From Methanothermococcus sp. SCGC AD-155-E23 (lineage in GTDB: Archaea; AGJL01; Methanococci; Methanococcales; Methanococcaceae): DNA of 64,000 nucleotides. Shown piece after piece: positions 52,841-64,000 of the stretch. The DNA lies in the NCBI GenBank assembly GCA_019561615.1, contig JAHEQA010000004.1, positions 5,231 through 69,230 of the forward strand. The letters run 5' to 3'. The first letter of the stretch is position 1. Each line of letters starts with the position of its first letter. The notes beneath the pieces are model-generated. The model searched no databases and was not told the origin of the DNA. It saw only the letters and a list, made by a program, of their open reading frames with translations. The position numbers and the translations under genes were made by a program.

Positions 52841-54016
52841 ATGATACTCTTTAAGGCCGACTACAGAAAGTACTCTGTTCCCCAGCTGGAGAGGTTGAGA
52901 TTTAAGGAGGAGGACTTCTACAGGAGGTACAACCACTGTGTACTACTACAGACCTGTAACAGGGTGGAGGTATACTTCGACCCAGAGGTTGAGAACCTAG
53001 AGGATCTAAAGGAGGACTTCAAAGACTTTGAATTGATAGAGGGGGATGAGGCCATTCTCCACCTACTGAGGTTGGCTTCAGGACTTGAATCCATGATAGT
53101 TGGAGAGGATCAGATACTTGGCCAGATAAAAAAGAGCTACCACACTGCAAAGAGCTATGGAAAAACTACAAGGTATCTAGATACTGTCTTCCTTAAGAGC
53201 ATCCATACAGGACAGAGGGTAAGGTCTGAAACTAAGATTAACAGGGGGAAGGTATCCGTTGCAAGTGCCGCCATAGAACTCCTGGAGAAAACTGTGGGAT
53301 TGGATAATAAAAATATCCTGGTGATAGGTGCTGGGGAGATAGGGACCCTGGTAGGTAAGGTACTCATAGAGAAGAAGATAAGAGCTATATTCGTTGCAAA
53401 CAGAACATACGAGAGGGCTGAGAGACTGGCAAAGAAACTGGGAGGGATGGCTGTACACTTTGACAAATTGAAGGAGGCCCTTAACTTCTGTGATATTATT
53501 ATCTGTGCAACGGCATCACCCCACAAGATCCTGGATAAGGAGATACTCAGGGATGTTAAAGGGGAGAAGATAATTGTAGATATTGCCAATCCAAGGGATG
53601 TAGATGACAACGTGAGGGAGCTTCCAAATGTTAAGCTGTACACCATAGACGACTTAAAACTTGTGGCCCAGGAGAACTTGGAGAGGAGAAAGAGGGAGAT
53701 ACCTGCTGTGGAGAGGATTATAGAGGAGGAGTTCTCCATCCTTAAAAGAAAGCTAGAAAAACTTAACCTTGAACATCTTATCAAGGACTATAGAAGTTAT
53801 ATAGAGGGGATAAGGAAGAGGGAGTTGGAGAAGGCCCTGAAAAAAATAAGATGTGGAAGGGATCCAGAGGAGGTTTTAATTAAGTTTTCAGAGGTGTTTG
53901 CAAAGAGGTTACTCCACGACTTCATAGAGGTTATAGAGAGGGATGGGATAGACAGGGATGTTTTAAGGGATATGGTCACCCTGTTAAAAAAGGGTAGTTA
54001 TAAGGTGAAAAATTGA
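52841..54016 (+). CDS. hemA: Glutamyl-tRNA reductase
   Basis: It reduces glutamyl-tRNA-Glu to glutamate-1-semialdehyde, the first step of tetrapyrrole synthesis (siroheme, F430, cobamides). The 391 residues have the catalytic LLQTCNRVEVYFDP (Cys in TCNR), the region GLESMIVGEDQILGQIKKSY, the NADPH motif VIGAGEIGTLVGKVL and a helical C-terminal dimerisation domain. Its stop overlaps the TTG start of pyrE by 4 bases (TTGA). F430 demand in a methanogen makes this an important gene. Confidence 0.95.
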   Translation: MILFKADYRKYSVPQLERLRFKEEDFYRRYNHCVLLQTCNRVEVYFDPEVENLEDLKEDFKDFELIEGDEAILHLLRLASGLESMIVGEDQILGQIKKSYHTAKSYGKTTRYLDTVFLKSIHTGQRVRSETKINRGKVSVASAAIELLEKTVGLDNKNILVIGAGEIGTLVGKVLIEKKIRAIFVANRTYERAERLAKKLGGMAVHFDKLKEALNFCDIIICATASPHKILDKEILRDVKGEKIIVDIANPRDVDDNVRELPNVKLYTIDDLKLVAQENLERRKREIPAVERIIEEEFSILKRKLEKLNLEHLIKDYRSYIEGIRKRELEKALKKIRCGRDPEEVLIKFSEVFAKRLLHDFIEVIERDGIDRDVLRDMVTLLKKGSYKVKN

Positions 54017-54549
54017 GGGATATAGAGAAGTTAAGGGAGAAGTTGATACACTTCTTAAAGGAGAGTGGATGTATTAAATTTGGGGACTTCCTCCTGTCCT
54101 CTGGAAGGAGGAGCAACTACTACGTAGATATTAAGAGGGCTGTTACAAATCCAGAGATATTAAAGATCATAGCAGAGATGATAGGACACTATATTAAGGG
54201 ACTTGAGGGGAAAATTGGAGGGATTGAGTTAGGTTCTGTACCTATAGCCACTGCAGTATCCCTGGAGACAGGTAGGGAGCTGGTTATAATACGTAAAAAG
54301 CCCAAGGGCTATGGTACTGGAAAGATGGTGGAGGGGGAGTTAAGGGAGGGGGATAGAGTAATCCTCGTGGAAGATGTGACTACAACAGGGGGAAGTGTTA
54401 TAAGGGCTGTAGAGGTGATCAGATCCCTGGGAGGGGTTGTAGATAAGGTGTTTGTAGTGGTGGATAGGGGAGAGGGGGCTAGGGAGAACTTGGGGAGAAT
54501 TGGAGTTGAATTGATACCCCTGGTTACCGTGGATAAGTTGAAGGATTAA
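54013..54549 (+). CDS. pyrE: Orotate phosphoribosyltransferase
   Basis: It makes OMP from orotate and PRPP in pyrimidine synthesis. The 178 residues have the PRPP motif VILVEDVTTTGGSVIRAVEV and the catalytic loop region IRKKPKGYGTGKMVEGEL. Translation seems to start at TTG overlapping the hemA stop, so it is coupled to hemA. Ending at 54549, it is followed 20 bases later by the double zinc-ribbon gene. Confidence 0.94.
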   Translation: MRDIEKLREKLIHFLKESGCIKFGDFLLSSGRRSNYYVDIKRAVTNPEILKIIAEMIGHYIKGLEGKIGGIELGSVPIATAVSLETGRELVIIRKKPKGYGTGKMVEGELREGDRVILVEDVTTTGGSVIRAVEVIRSLGGVVDKVFVVVDRGEGARENLGRIGVELIPLVTVDKLKD

Positions 54550-54569
54550 TAATTCAATGAGGGCTCTCT

Positions 54570-54923
54570 ATGGAACCTTGGATCTTAAAGAAGAGAAGTA
54601 AATGCTACAACTGCGGCCAACTTGTAGACCATATAATAGAGATCTACCCCAATCAGGTCTTTGTCAGGTGCTCCAACTGTAAAATTACCAGGTGCTATGT
54701 TATCAAGACCGTCTACATCGATAGAGGGGATGTAATAGAGGAGGAGAAGGTTAAGAGATACCTTTACGATAACTGGTTGTTGGAGAAGGAGGCTGAATGC
54801 TCCAACTGTAAGAGACATACCTTCCACGATATTCTAATTACAGTGGCAGGTGTATTCATACGATGTAGGAGTTGTAAATTCACAAGGTATTACAGGTTTT
54901 ACGTGATATACAGGGAGGGGTAA
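54570..54923 (+). CDS. Small double zinc-ribbon protein, unknown
   Basis: A 117-residue protein made of two related halves, each with a pair of CxxC motifs: CYNC with CSNC at residues 12-37, and CSNC with CRSC at residues 77-102. Around them the halves share an (F/V)xxVFxRCxxCKxTRxY pattern (FVRCSNCKITRCY, FIRCRSCKFTRYYRFYV). This points to an internal duplication of a zinc ribbon. I do not recognise the family. It follows pyrE by 20 bases and precedes cdc48 with its own promoter region. A nucleic-acid-binding role is a guess. Confidence 0.65.
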   Translation: MEPWILKKRSKCYNCGQLVDHIIEIYPNQVFVRCSNCKITRCYVIKTVYIDRGDVIEEEKVKRYLYDNWLLEKEAECSNCKRHTFHDILITVAGVFIRCRSCKFTRYYRFYVIYREG

Positions 54924-54930
54924 AGATAGT

Positions 54931-55028
54931 TGTGCGTTTTTGCACACAAAAACAAAGTATTTATATAGAAGTTCAAAGGCATAGTTATCACAAAGTAAGT
55001 TATATAAAATCTAAGATTAATAGTCTTA
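54931..55028. promoter_or_regulatory. Promoter region of cdc48 with two inverted repeats
   Basis: TGTGC-GTTTTT-GCACA (54931-54946) lies just behind the zinc-ribbon gene and could be a terminator stem or an operator. TATA-like elements are at 54959-54967 (TATTTATAT) and 55000-55008 (TTATATAAA). A second inverted repeat, TAAGA-TTAATAG-TCTTA, is at 55012-55028 close to the probable transcription start of the second TATA box. Together they suggest a regulated promoter. Confidence 0.45.
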
Positions 55029-55046
55029 TAATGTATTTTTATTTGA

Positions 55047-57254
<2,208 letters not shown>

Positions 57255-57264
57255 TACCTCTTTT

Positions 57265-57948
57265 TTACCCTTCTAACATACTTTTAAACATTTTAAGTCC
57301 ATCTGTGGAACCAAGTATTTTCTCCGAAGCTCTCTCGGGGTGGGGCATCAGTAGAACACAGTTACCCCTCTCGTTGCATACCCCAGCTATGTTATCTATG
57401 GAACCGTTGGGATTTGCATCCTCTGTTATCTCCCCATCTTCGTTACAGTACTTAAATACAATCATCTTTTTCCTGTACATCTCCTGAAGACCATCTTCGT
57501 CTATGTAGAACCTTCCCTCCCTATGGGCTATAGGCATCCTTATAACCTCTCCTTTTTTATACCCCCTTGTAAAGGGTGTTTTGTTGTTCTCCACTCTAAG
57601 GTAGACCCACTTGCATATAAATCTCCAGTTGATATTGTTTGTCATTGCACCCTTTGAAAATCCAGCTTCCAATCCAATCTGGGCACCGTTACATATACCT
57701 AAAACTGGTTTTCCCATATCAATCATCTTTCTCAGTCCCTCTATTACAGGGGTCCTTGCACCTATGGCACCGGCCCTGAGGTAGTCTCCATAGGAGAAAC
57801 CTCCAGGGATAACTGCACCGTCAAATCTACTTAGATCCCTCTCAGTAAACCATACAATCTCTGGATTCCCCCCTGCCAGTTTGATACTACGGGAGACATC
57901 CTCCTCACAGTTGGTACCTAGGAACTTTATCACAGCTATATTCTTCAT
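57265..57948 (-). CDS. purQ: Phosphoribosylformylglycinamidine synthase subunit PurQ
   Basis: The glutaminase subunit of FGAM synthase in purine synthesis, 227 residues. Class I amidotransferase signatures are LGICNGAQIGLEAG with the nucleophilic Cys (near residue 83) and the catalytic His in LMPHPERASE. N-terminal IKFLGTNCEEDVSRSIKLAG and GGFSYGDYLRAG are typical. PurL and PurS are not in the window. It is convergent with cdc48 (10 bases). Confidence 0.95.
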   Translation of the reverse strand: MKNIAVIKFLGTNCEEDVSRSIKLAGGNPEIVWFTERDLSRFDGAVIPGGFSYGDYLRAGAIGARTPVIEGLRKMIDMGKPVLGICNGAQIGLEAGFSKGAMTNNINWRFICKWVYLRVENNKTPFTRGYKKGEVIRMPIAHREGRFYIDEDGLQEMYRKKMIVFKYCNEDGEITEDANPNGSIDNIAGVCNERGNCVLLMPHPERASEKILGSTDGLKMFKSMLEG

Positions 57949-58036
57949 CCTCTCACACCTTTAAGATATTATACCCCTAAATATTATAAGTAGGCTTGAA
58001 ATAAAAATAACTATCACAATTAACGACGGGATAGCT

Positions 58037-60901
58037 ATGGCAGTAGATTTCGTTAAAATCAGTGAGAAGTGGCAGAAGAGATGGGAGAAGGATAAGATAT
58101 TCCAGGTAGATGGAGGAGATCCAGAGGATAAGAACAAGTTTTTTATCACTGCAGCCTTTCCCTACCTTAACGGTGTACTCCACGCTGGACATCTAAGGAC
58201 ATTCACCATACCAGAGGTTGTTGCAAGGTATCAGAGGATGAAGGGTAAGAGGGTACTCTGGACCATGGGATACCATGTAAGTGGAACACCTATACTAGGT
58301 CTGGCAGAGCTAATAAGGAAGAGGGATGAGAGGACACTAAAGGCCTACAGTGAATTGCACAAGATACCCATGGAGGTACTTCTAAAGTTGGATACTCCAG
58401 AGGCTATAGTGGAGTACTTCTCCAAGAGGGCAACTAGAGCCTTTAAGAAGATGGGGTTCTCCTTTGACTGGAGGAGGAACTTTACAACAGACGATGAAAC
58501 CTTTAAGAAATTTGTAGAGTGGCAGTTTCTAAGGTTGAAGGAGAAGGGCTATATAAGAAGAGGTTCCCACCCAGTGAGATACTGTCCAAGTTGTGACAAC
58601 CCAGTGGAGGATCACGACCTCCTAGAGGGGGAGGATGCAACACTTGTCGAGTATATACTTATCAAGTTTAAGGGTAAGATAGAGTTAGATGGGAGGGAGG
58701 AGGAGTGTATAGTACCTATGGCTACCCTTAGACCAGAGACTGTCTTTGGAGTGGTAAATGCCTGGGTAAATCCAGAGGGTAAGTATGTGGTGGCCAAGGT
58801 GTACATGGAGGTTGAGGAGGGTAAATTGGAGTATAGGGGGATATGGATAGTAAGTGAGGAGGCTGCCGAGAAGTTGAGAAATCAGGGTAGAGTTGTAGAG
58901 GTGATTAAGGAGATTAAAGGGGAGGAACTTGTTGGGAAGACTGTTGTAAACCCTGTAAACAACAGGGAGGTGCCAATATACCCTGCTAAATTTGTAGATA
59001 CCTCTGTGGGGACAGGGTTTGTCATGAGTGTCCCTGCCCATGCACCCTACGACTACGTAGCCCTCAGGGACTACTATAGAAGTATAGGGAGGGAGTTAAA
59101 GGAGGAGGATCTCATACCCCTTATAAAGTTGGAGAACTACGGGAAGTACCCTGCAAAGGAGATTGTAGAGAGGATGGGTATAAAGAGCCAGGAGGAGAGG
59201 AAGAAGTTGGAGGAGGCCACATCTAAAATCTACAGAGAGGAGTATCACAAGGGGGTACTTAACGAGAACTGTGGGGAGTACAGTGGTATGCCTGTTAAAG
59301 AGGCTAAGGAGATCATAACAAGGGATCTCCTAGAGAGGGGGATTGGAGAGATACTTTACGAGTTTTCAGAGCCCAATGTTATCTGTAGATGTGGGACTAG
59401 ATGTATTGTGAAGTTAGTTAAGGGTCAGTGGTTTATTACCTACTCAGATGAGAAGTGGAAGAAATTAGCCCATAGATGTGTAGATATGATGGAGTTCATT
59501 CCAGAATCCCTTAGGAAGGAGTTCCACAACAAGATAGACTGGATGAAGGATAAGGCATGTGCCAGGAGGAGGGGACTTGGTACAAGGCTGCCCTTTGACA
59601 GGGAGTGGGTTATAGAGAGTCTATCAGACAGTACCATCTATATGGCCTACTACACCATAGCAAAGACTATAAATATACACAACATTAGGGAGGAGCAACT
59701 ACTACCTCAACTCTTCGACTACATATTCTACGGTAGGGGAGATATAGAGGAGATCTCAAAAATGACTGAGATCCCCAGGGAGCTTATAGAGGAGATGAGG
59801 AGGGAGTTCCTATACTTCTACCCCCTAGACTGGAGGTGCTCCGCCAAGGACCTTATATCCAACCACCTAACCTTTATGATATTCAACCATGTAGCCCTCT
59901 TCCCAGAGGAGTTCTGGCCTAGAGGTATAGTGGTAAATGGATATGTAACTATAGAGGGTGAGAAACTTTCAAAGTCCAAGGGACCTCTACTTCCAATGGA
60001 GGAAGTTGCAGAGAAGTATGGACCAGATGTTGGAAGGTTCTACATCACCACATGTGCAGAGCTCCCCCACGATGCAGATATAAAGTTTAAGGAGATGGAG
60101 AAGGTTAGGGATAATTTGGAGAGATTCTATCACTTTGCCCAGGAGTTGGTGGATGTCTCTTCAGAGGATATTAACTATGAGGATTTAAGTATTATAGACA
60201 GGTGGCTCCTCCACAGACTCCATAAGGCTATAAAACTTGCAGATGAGTCCTACAGTACCTTCCAACTTAGGAAGGTAGGTGTACTCTTCTACCAGTTGAT
60301 CAACGACTTAAAATGGTATAGGAGGAGAGGTGGAGATAACAGGGAGCTGCTGAGGTTGGTGGTAGAGACATGGGCAAAGATCCTGGCTCCAATGACACCT
60401 CACCTCTGTGAGGAGATATGGGAGCTTTTTGGGAAGAAATCCTATATCTCCCTGGAGACCTTCCCAGTGGCAGAGGATAGATATATAGATGATACCCTGG
60501 AGTTGGGAGAGGAGTTTTTAGCCTCCACCATAGAGGATATAAGGAGGATAATTGAGATAGCAAAGATAAAACCTAAAAAGATATACCTTTACACCGCAGA
60601 TCCCTGGAAGTACCAGGTACTTAAAATAATGAATGAGAACAGGGACAAGAGTGCTAAGGAGTTAATATCTATAGTGATGAAGGATCCAGAGCTTAGAAGG
60701 TATGGAAAAGAGGTAGTAAAACTGATAAGGGAACTTATGGAGATGGGTGTGAAACCTGTCATCGATGAAGAGAAGATACTTAGAGATGGTAAGTCCCTAA
60801 TTGAGAGGGAGTTTGGATGTGAGGTTATAATAAATGGTGAGGATAAGGGGAATAAGAAGAGACAGGCTATACCCTACAGGGTGGCTATATATCTGGAATA
60901 A
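58037..60901 (+). CDS. leuS: Leucyl-tRNA synthetase
   Basis: A class Ia synthetase, 954 residues, of the archaeal/eukaryal cytosolic type. The HIGH-type motif is LNGVLHAGHLRTF (HAGH near residue 48) and the KMSKS-type motif EKLSKSKGP; the editing domain CP1 (TLRPETVFGVVNAWVNPEG, FVMSVPAHAPYDY) is complete. The archaeal C-terminal extension ends AIPYRVAIYLE. It faces mptD, with adjacent stop codons. Confidence 0.96.
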   Translation: MAVDFVKISEKWQKRWEKDKIFQVDGGDPEDKNKFFITAAFPYLNGVLHAGHLRTFTIPEVVARYQRMKGKRVLWTMGYHVSGTPILGLAELIRKRDERTLKAYSELHKIPMEVLLKLDTPEAIVEYFSKRATRAFKKMGFSFDWRRNFTTDDETFKKFVEWQFLRLKEKGYIRRGSHPVRYCPSCDNPVEDHDLLEGEDATLVEYILIKFKGKIELDGREEECIVPMATLRPETVFGVVNAWVNPEGKYVVAKVYMEVEEGKLEYRGIWIVSEEAAEKLRNQGRVVEVIKEIKGEELVGKTVVNPVNNREVPIYPAKFVDTSVGTGFVMSVPAHAPYDYVALRDYYRSIGRELKEEDLIPLIKLENYGKYPAKEIVERMGIKSQEERKKLEEATSKIYREEYHKGVLNENCGEYSGMPVKEAKEIITRDLLERGIGEILYEFSEPNVICRCGTRCIVKLVKGQWFITYSDEKWKKLAHRCVDMMEFIPESLRKEFHNKIDWMKDKACARRRGLGTRLPFDREWVIESLSDSTIYMAYYTIAKTINIHNIREEQLLPQLFDYIFYGRGDIEEISKMTEIPRELIEEMRREFLYFYPLDWRCSAKDLISNHLTFMIFNHVALFPEEFWPRGIVVNGYVTIEGEKLSKSKGPLLPMEEVAEKYGPDVGRFYITTCAELPHDADIKFKEMEKVRDNLERFYHFAQELVDVSSEDINYEDLSIIDRWLLHRLHKAIKLADESYSTFQLRKVGVLFYQLINDLKWYRRRGGDNRELLRLVVETWAKILAPMTPHLCEEIWELFGKKSYISLETFPVAEDRYIDDTLELGEEFLASTIEDIRRIIEIAKIKPKKIYLYTADPWKYQVLKIMNENRDKSAKELISIVMKDPELRRYGKEVVKLIRELMEMGVKPVIDEEKILRDGKSLIEREFGCEVIINGEDKGNKKRQAIPYRVAIYLE

Positions 60902-61276
60902 TTATTTCTCCTCTATTTTTTCAACGTACATAAGTGGATAATTTAATTCTTCAATATACTTCAACCTTAGAGAGGCTACTGTGTTCTCCACCTTTACCTT
61001 CAACTTAACATCTAACATCTTCCCCTCCAGGGATATGTACTCATCCTCCTTTAAATCCCCAACTATTTTCACCGATATATCCTGGACACAGGGTTGATTC
61101 CTCATGGATTCCTCTATAGCCCTCTCCAGTATCTCCCTGTTCTTTAAACTTACAGGGGTGCCTACAAATTGATGAAAGAGGGCTCCCAGGGTGATACCCC
61201 CTTCAAATACTGCCCTCTCCCTAGGGGTGAGGTTTTTAAAATAGCTTTTAAATAGCTCTCTCTCCTCCACCCTCAT
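60902..61276 (-). CDS. mptD: Dihydroneopterin aldolase MptD
   Basis: It converts dihydroneopterin to 6-hydroxymethyl-dihydropterin in methanopterin synthesis. The 124 residues match the archaeal family (former DUF381): FKSYFKNLTPRERAVFEGGI, LGALFHQFVGTPVSLKNREI and ESMRNQPCVQDISVKIVGDL. Next gene upstream is metG, the same neighbourhood I remember in other methanococci. ATG 61276 with GAGGAGAG upstream. Confidence 0.85.
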   Translation of the reverse strand: MRVEERELFKSYFKNLTPRERAVFEGGITLGALFHQFVGTPVSLKNREILERAIEESMRNQPCVQDISVKIVGDLKEDEYISLEGKMLDVKLKVKVENTVASLRLKYIEELNYPLMYVEKIEEK

Positions 61277-61292
61277 CAGTATACACCAGAGT

Positions 61293-63242
61293 TTATCTAA
61301 CCTTACTCCCTACAGGTATATCCCTGTCAGGTACTAGGAGTGCTACATTCTCCTCTCCTCCTGCCAGTATCATACCCTGGGACTCTACACCACATAACTT
61401 GGCAGGTTTTATATTACAGAGTACTACTACCTTCTTACCTATAAGTTCCTCTGGGGTGTAGTGACCCTTTATACCTGCAACTATCTGTCTCTTCTCATCT
61501 CCAATGTCCACTATCAACTTTAAAAGCTTCTTTGATTTAGGTATCTCCTCTGCCTCCAGTATCTGACCTATTCTAAGATCTAGTTTTCCAAAGTCTTCAA
61601 TTGTTATCATACTCTCCTCCTTTTTATCTTTAATATTGAGAATCTCCCTCTTAGCCCTTTCTACCTCTTTATCCTCTACTTTTTTAAATACAACCTTTAC
61701 CTTCTTTAACTCCCTACCCCTTACCTCTAGATCCAACTCCTCATTCATGATGTCCAGGATTTCCATACACTTGTTAGGCATGAAGGGGTAGAGAAGGTAC
61801 ACTATGTACTTCACAGCAACACCACAGGTGTAAAGGATCTCCTCAAGTCTCTCCTTCTCCTTAACATTCCAGGGTTCCATCCTTTGGAAGTAGTTGTTAC
61901 CCTCCTGTGCAAGGTGGATAATATCCATAAGTGCCTCCTTGAAGTTAAACTCCATTATGTGTCTATGGTATCTCTCCCTTATCTCCTCACATCTCTCCAT
62001 TAATTTTAAGTCTTCCTCCTTTAACCTCTCCCTCTCTACCTTTACCATCCTCTTGAATTTCCTGTGGGTAAATACAAGTGTCCTGTGAATGAAGTTCCCT
62101 ATAATTGCAATTAACTCAGTGTTTATCCTCTTCTGAAACTCCTCAAAGGAGAAATCACAGTCCTTGTTCAGAGGGGCGTTAATCATGAGGAAGTATCTAA
62201 GGTAATCTGGATGGAAGTACCTGACAAAGTCCTTCACCCATACAACCCATCTCTTACTTGTACTCATCTTTTTCTTCTCCAGGGTTAGATAGCCTCCACT
62301 TATTATGGAGGTTGGAAGGTTGTATTCCCCATGGGCTATTAACATACCTGGCCAGAAGACTGAATGATGAATGACGATATCCTTTCCTATGAAGTGCCAT
62401 ATATTCACATCTTTACCTCTCTCCTTCAACCAGTAATCCTTCCATATATCCCCCAACATCTTTGTAAAGGATATGTATCCAATTGGTGCCTCCAGCCATA
62501 CGTACATAACCTGGCTACTGTCATCTGGTAGTGGAACACCCCACTCCATATCCCTGGAGATGTCCCAGTCATGGAGTTCCTCTATCCATCTGTAGGCCAT
62601 ATTTTTAACGTAATCTGGCATCTTGGAGTTTTTAATGTACTCCCTTAACTCCTTAGCCAGGGCACTTAATTTAAAGAATCTATGTTTAGTCCTCCTTATC
62701 TCCGGGGTACCTTTACAGATTACACAGTAGGGATCTATCAACTTGGTAGGTTCTAGATGCCTTCCACATACCTCACAGTGATCTCCCCTGGCCTCACCTT
62801 TACAGTAGGGGCAGATACCCTCTACATATCTATCTGCTAAGAACTTCTTACAATGGGGACAGTAGAATTGCTCAATCTCCTTCTCGTAGATATAGCCATT
62901 CTCCTTTAATTTTAGATAGAACTCCTGGGCAGTCTTTATATGGATGTCACTGTGGGTCTTCCCAAAACTGTCATACTCAATACTTAAACTATCAAGATCC
63001 CTCTTTATCTCCCTGTGATACCTGTTTACAATCTCCTCGGGACTGACACCCTCCCTCTCTGCTATGATGGTAATTGGAACCCCGTGGTTGTCAGTACCTC
63101 CAACGTGTATGACCTCCTTACCTATCATCTTCAGGTACCTTCTCATAACATCTGCAGGTATGTAGGTACTTCTCACATGTCCTAGATGTAGTGGCCCGTT
63201 GGTATATGCCAGGGCACTTGTAATTAAGTACTTCTCACCCAT
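61293..63242 (-). CDS. metG: Methionyl-tRNA synthetase
   Basis: A class Ia synthetase, 649 residues. HIGH motif [19 protein letters not shown] (HLGH near residue 17), zinc knuckles in [20 protein letters not shown] and [19 protein letters not shown]-type KKKMSTSKR, and a C-terminal OB-fold tRNA-binding domain ([19 protein letters not shown]). It starts inside the end of the pantoate kinase gene (8-base overlap), suggesting coupling. Confidence 0.96.
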   Translation of the reverse strand: MGEKYLITSALAYTNGPLHLGHVRSTYIPADVMRRYLKMIGKEVIHVGGTDNHGVPITIIAEREGVSPEEIVNRYHREIKRDLDSLSIEYDSFGKTHSDIHIKTAQEFYLKLKENGYIYEKEIEQFYCPHCKKFLADRYVEGICPYCKGEARGDHCEVCGRHLEPTKLIDPYCVICKGTPEIRRTKHRFFKLSALAKELREYIKNSKMPDYVKNMAYRWIEELHDWDISRDMEWGVPLPDDSSQVMYVWLEAPIGYISFTKMLGDIWKDYWLKERGKDVNIWHFIGKDIVIHHSVFWPGMLIAHGEYNLPTSIISGGYLTLEKKKMSTSKRWVVWVKDFVRYFHPDYLRYFLMINAPLNKDCDFSFEEFQKRINTELIAIIGNFIHRTLVFTHRKFKRMVKVERERLKEEDLKLMERCEEIRERYHRHIMEFNFKEALMDIIHLAQEGNNYFQRMEPWNVKEKERLEEILYTCGVAVKYIVYLLYPFMPNKCMEILDIMNEELDLEVRGRELKKVKVVFKKVEDKEVERAKREILNIKDKKEESMITIEDFGKLDLRIGQILEAEEIPKSKKLLKLIVDIGDEKRQIVAGIKGHYTPEELIGKKVVVLCNIKPAKLCGVESQGMILAGGEENVALLVPDRDIPVGSKVR

Positions 63243-64000
63243 GATTTCCCTCGTATATTCTACAGGTTATAGGGTTTCTAAGTATAGATAGGACATCCTC
63301 TATCTCCTCCTCTGTACATAGGACAAAGAGGGTGTTTCCAAGCATGGCCTGGGAGGCTCCCCTGGTAAAACTAAGATCCTCACATAGGGAGAGTATCTCC
63401 TCAGATGCCAAACCACTCTCCCTTGCAAATGTATAGGATAGTCTCATGAAGTTCTCCAACGTTGGATCCTTTAATATCTCTTTTAAAAGTCTACTCCCTA
63501 CCCTGTTTATCCTCTCAATCCACCTGGGATCCTCTATAATATCCCTGGTCTCCTTCCTTCCAAGTACCTCGAGGACTATATAGTATCTCTCCCCCTCCCC
63601 TATATTAATTTTCTTTACCTCTGGAGGAAAACCTGGTTTCCTCCTTATGACAAATCCTCCAAAGTACTGGCCTATTACATCTCCAAGGCCAGTTCCACAT
63701 CTCACCTCACTTATATGGGCTACCTTCAACAACTCCAACTCATCCCTCTGGGGATCTACCACCCTCCCTAACTCGTAGGCACATCCCAGGGCACAGGCTC
63801 CAGAGATACCTAAACCACAACCTAGGGGAAGTTGGGACCTATGTATAACGTCGTACCCCTCTACACCTATATTTTTCATAACCTCCCTGGTAGGGCATAG
63901 ATCCATCTCCCTACCGTTGAAGTATATCCTTCCCTTACCTCTTCTCACCTCTGTAATCACCCCCCTATCCACAGTTATCCCTGCCCCAGTTGAACCTGTC
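63235..64000 (-). CDS. Pantoate kinase, 5' part cut by the window end
   Basis: A GHMP-type kinase of the archaeal coenzyme A route (pantoate to 4-phosphopantoate). The frame is open to the window edge, and its first residues there are [20 protein letters not shown], matching the TGSxGAG segment of the family after its missing N-terminus; the start at GTG 63972 is therefore rejected. The ATP-phosphate motif is [15 protein letters not shown], and the C-terminal part reads [15 protein letters not shown]. About 255 residues are present, lacking perhaps 20-25. It overlaps metG by 8 bases. Confidence 0.85.
   Translation of the reverse strand, partial: TGSTGAGITVDRGVITEVRRGKGRIYFNGREMDLCPTREVMKNIGVEGYDVIHRSQLPLGCGLGISGACALGCAYELGRVVDPQRDELELLKVAHISEVRCGTGLGDVIGQYFGGFVIRRKPGFPPEVKKINIGEGERYYIVLEVLGRKETRDIIEDPRWIERINRVGSRLLKEILKDPTLENFMRLSYTFARESGLASEEILSLCEDLSFTRGASQAMLGNTLFVLCTEEEIEDVLSILRNPITCRIYEGNHG

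Noticed and set aside
63235-63972. Pantoate kinase starting at GTG 63972
   Set aside because: The conserved TGSxGAG segment continues in frame to the window edge, so the gene is truncated by the window rather than short.

Overview
The window is chromosomal DNA from a hydrogenotrophic, selenocysteine-using methanogen of the order Methanococcales. The evidence is the Sec-containing hdrA-vhuDGAUB operon with archaeal SECIS hairpins, Mch, MfnE, CofA and MptD, MCM paralogues, archaeal ribosomal proteins, and GGAGGTGAT-type ribosome binding sites. Judged by eye from a few lines, G+C is in the low to mid 40s per cent, higher than in Methanocaldococcus jannaschii. A thermophilic relative is plausible; I cannot name the genus.

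Layout. (1) 1-2.1 kb is a decayed accessory patch: the 3' end of an MCM gene, a collapsed IS607-type transposon (recombinase tail, tnpB tail and an omega-RNA-like end, minus strand), a long AT-rich gap, and two gene fragments (a small membrane protein with an apparent frameshift and a WD40-like tail). (2) 2.1-12.9 kb holds amino-acid and central metabolism (hacA, sucD, serA, hom), a full-length MCM, a C/D box sRNA, three small conserved genes, mch and carS. (3) 13.0-19.3 kb is the heterodisulfide reductase/hydrogenase operon hdrA-vhuD-vhuG-vhuA-vhuU-vhuB. HdrA has one Sec, VhuD two or possibly three, and VhuU one; three GAA/A SECIS hairpins follow the Sec genes. A 79-nt structured RNA, matching the IS607 relic's end with compensatory stem changes, lies between hdrA and vhuD. 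(4) 19.4-27.5 kb holds purT, an MBL hydrolase, a TldD-like protein, mrp, hpt, an RraA-like protein, moeA (apparent AUU start) and ilvE. (5) 27.5-38.5 kb is the spc-type ribosomal operon on the minus strand, rpl22 to secY, with the aIF1 and Rpp29 genes, preceded by aEF1B and a Zn-ribbon gene. (6) 38.5-48.4 kb holds mfnE, an intron-containing tRNA-Trp, dacZ, a beta-propeller lipoprotein, isopentenyl phosphate kinase, cofA, a secreted protein with three internal repeats, a DUF354 protein and a UPF0280 protein. (7) 48.5-51.8 kb is the detached first half of the S10 operon (rpl3-rpl4-rpl23-rpl2-rps19). (8) 51.9-64.0 kb holds a translin homologue, tRNA-Ile, hemA, pyrE, a double zinc-ribbon protein, cdc48, purQ, leuS, mptD, metG and a truncated pantoate kinase.

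How the genes work together. The Vhu/HdrA products are the electron-bifurcating entry of H2 electrons into heterodisulfide reduction, and Mch is a C1-pathway step. MfnE, MptD, CofA and pantoate kinase make cofactors of that pathway (methanofuran, methanopterin, F420, coenzyme A). IPK and CarS act in archaeal lipid synthesis. Most remaining genes are housekeeping translation, replication and nucleotide metabolism. The most unusual material is in the decayed patch at the left end and in the RNA-level signals of the selenoprotein operon.
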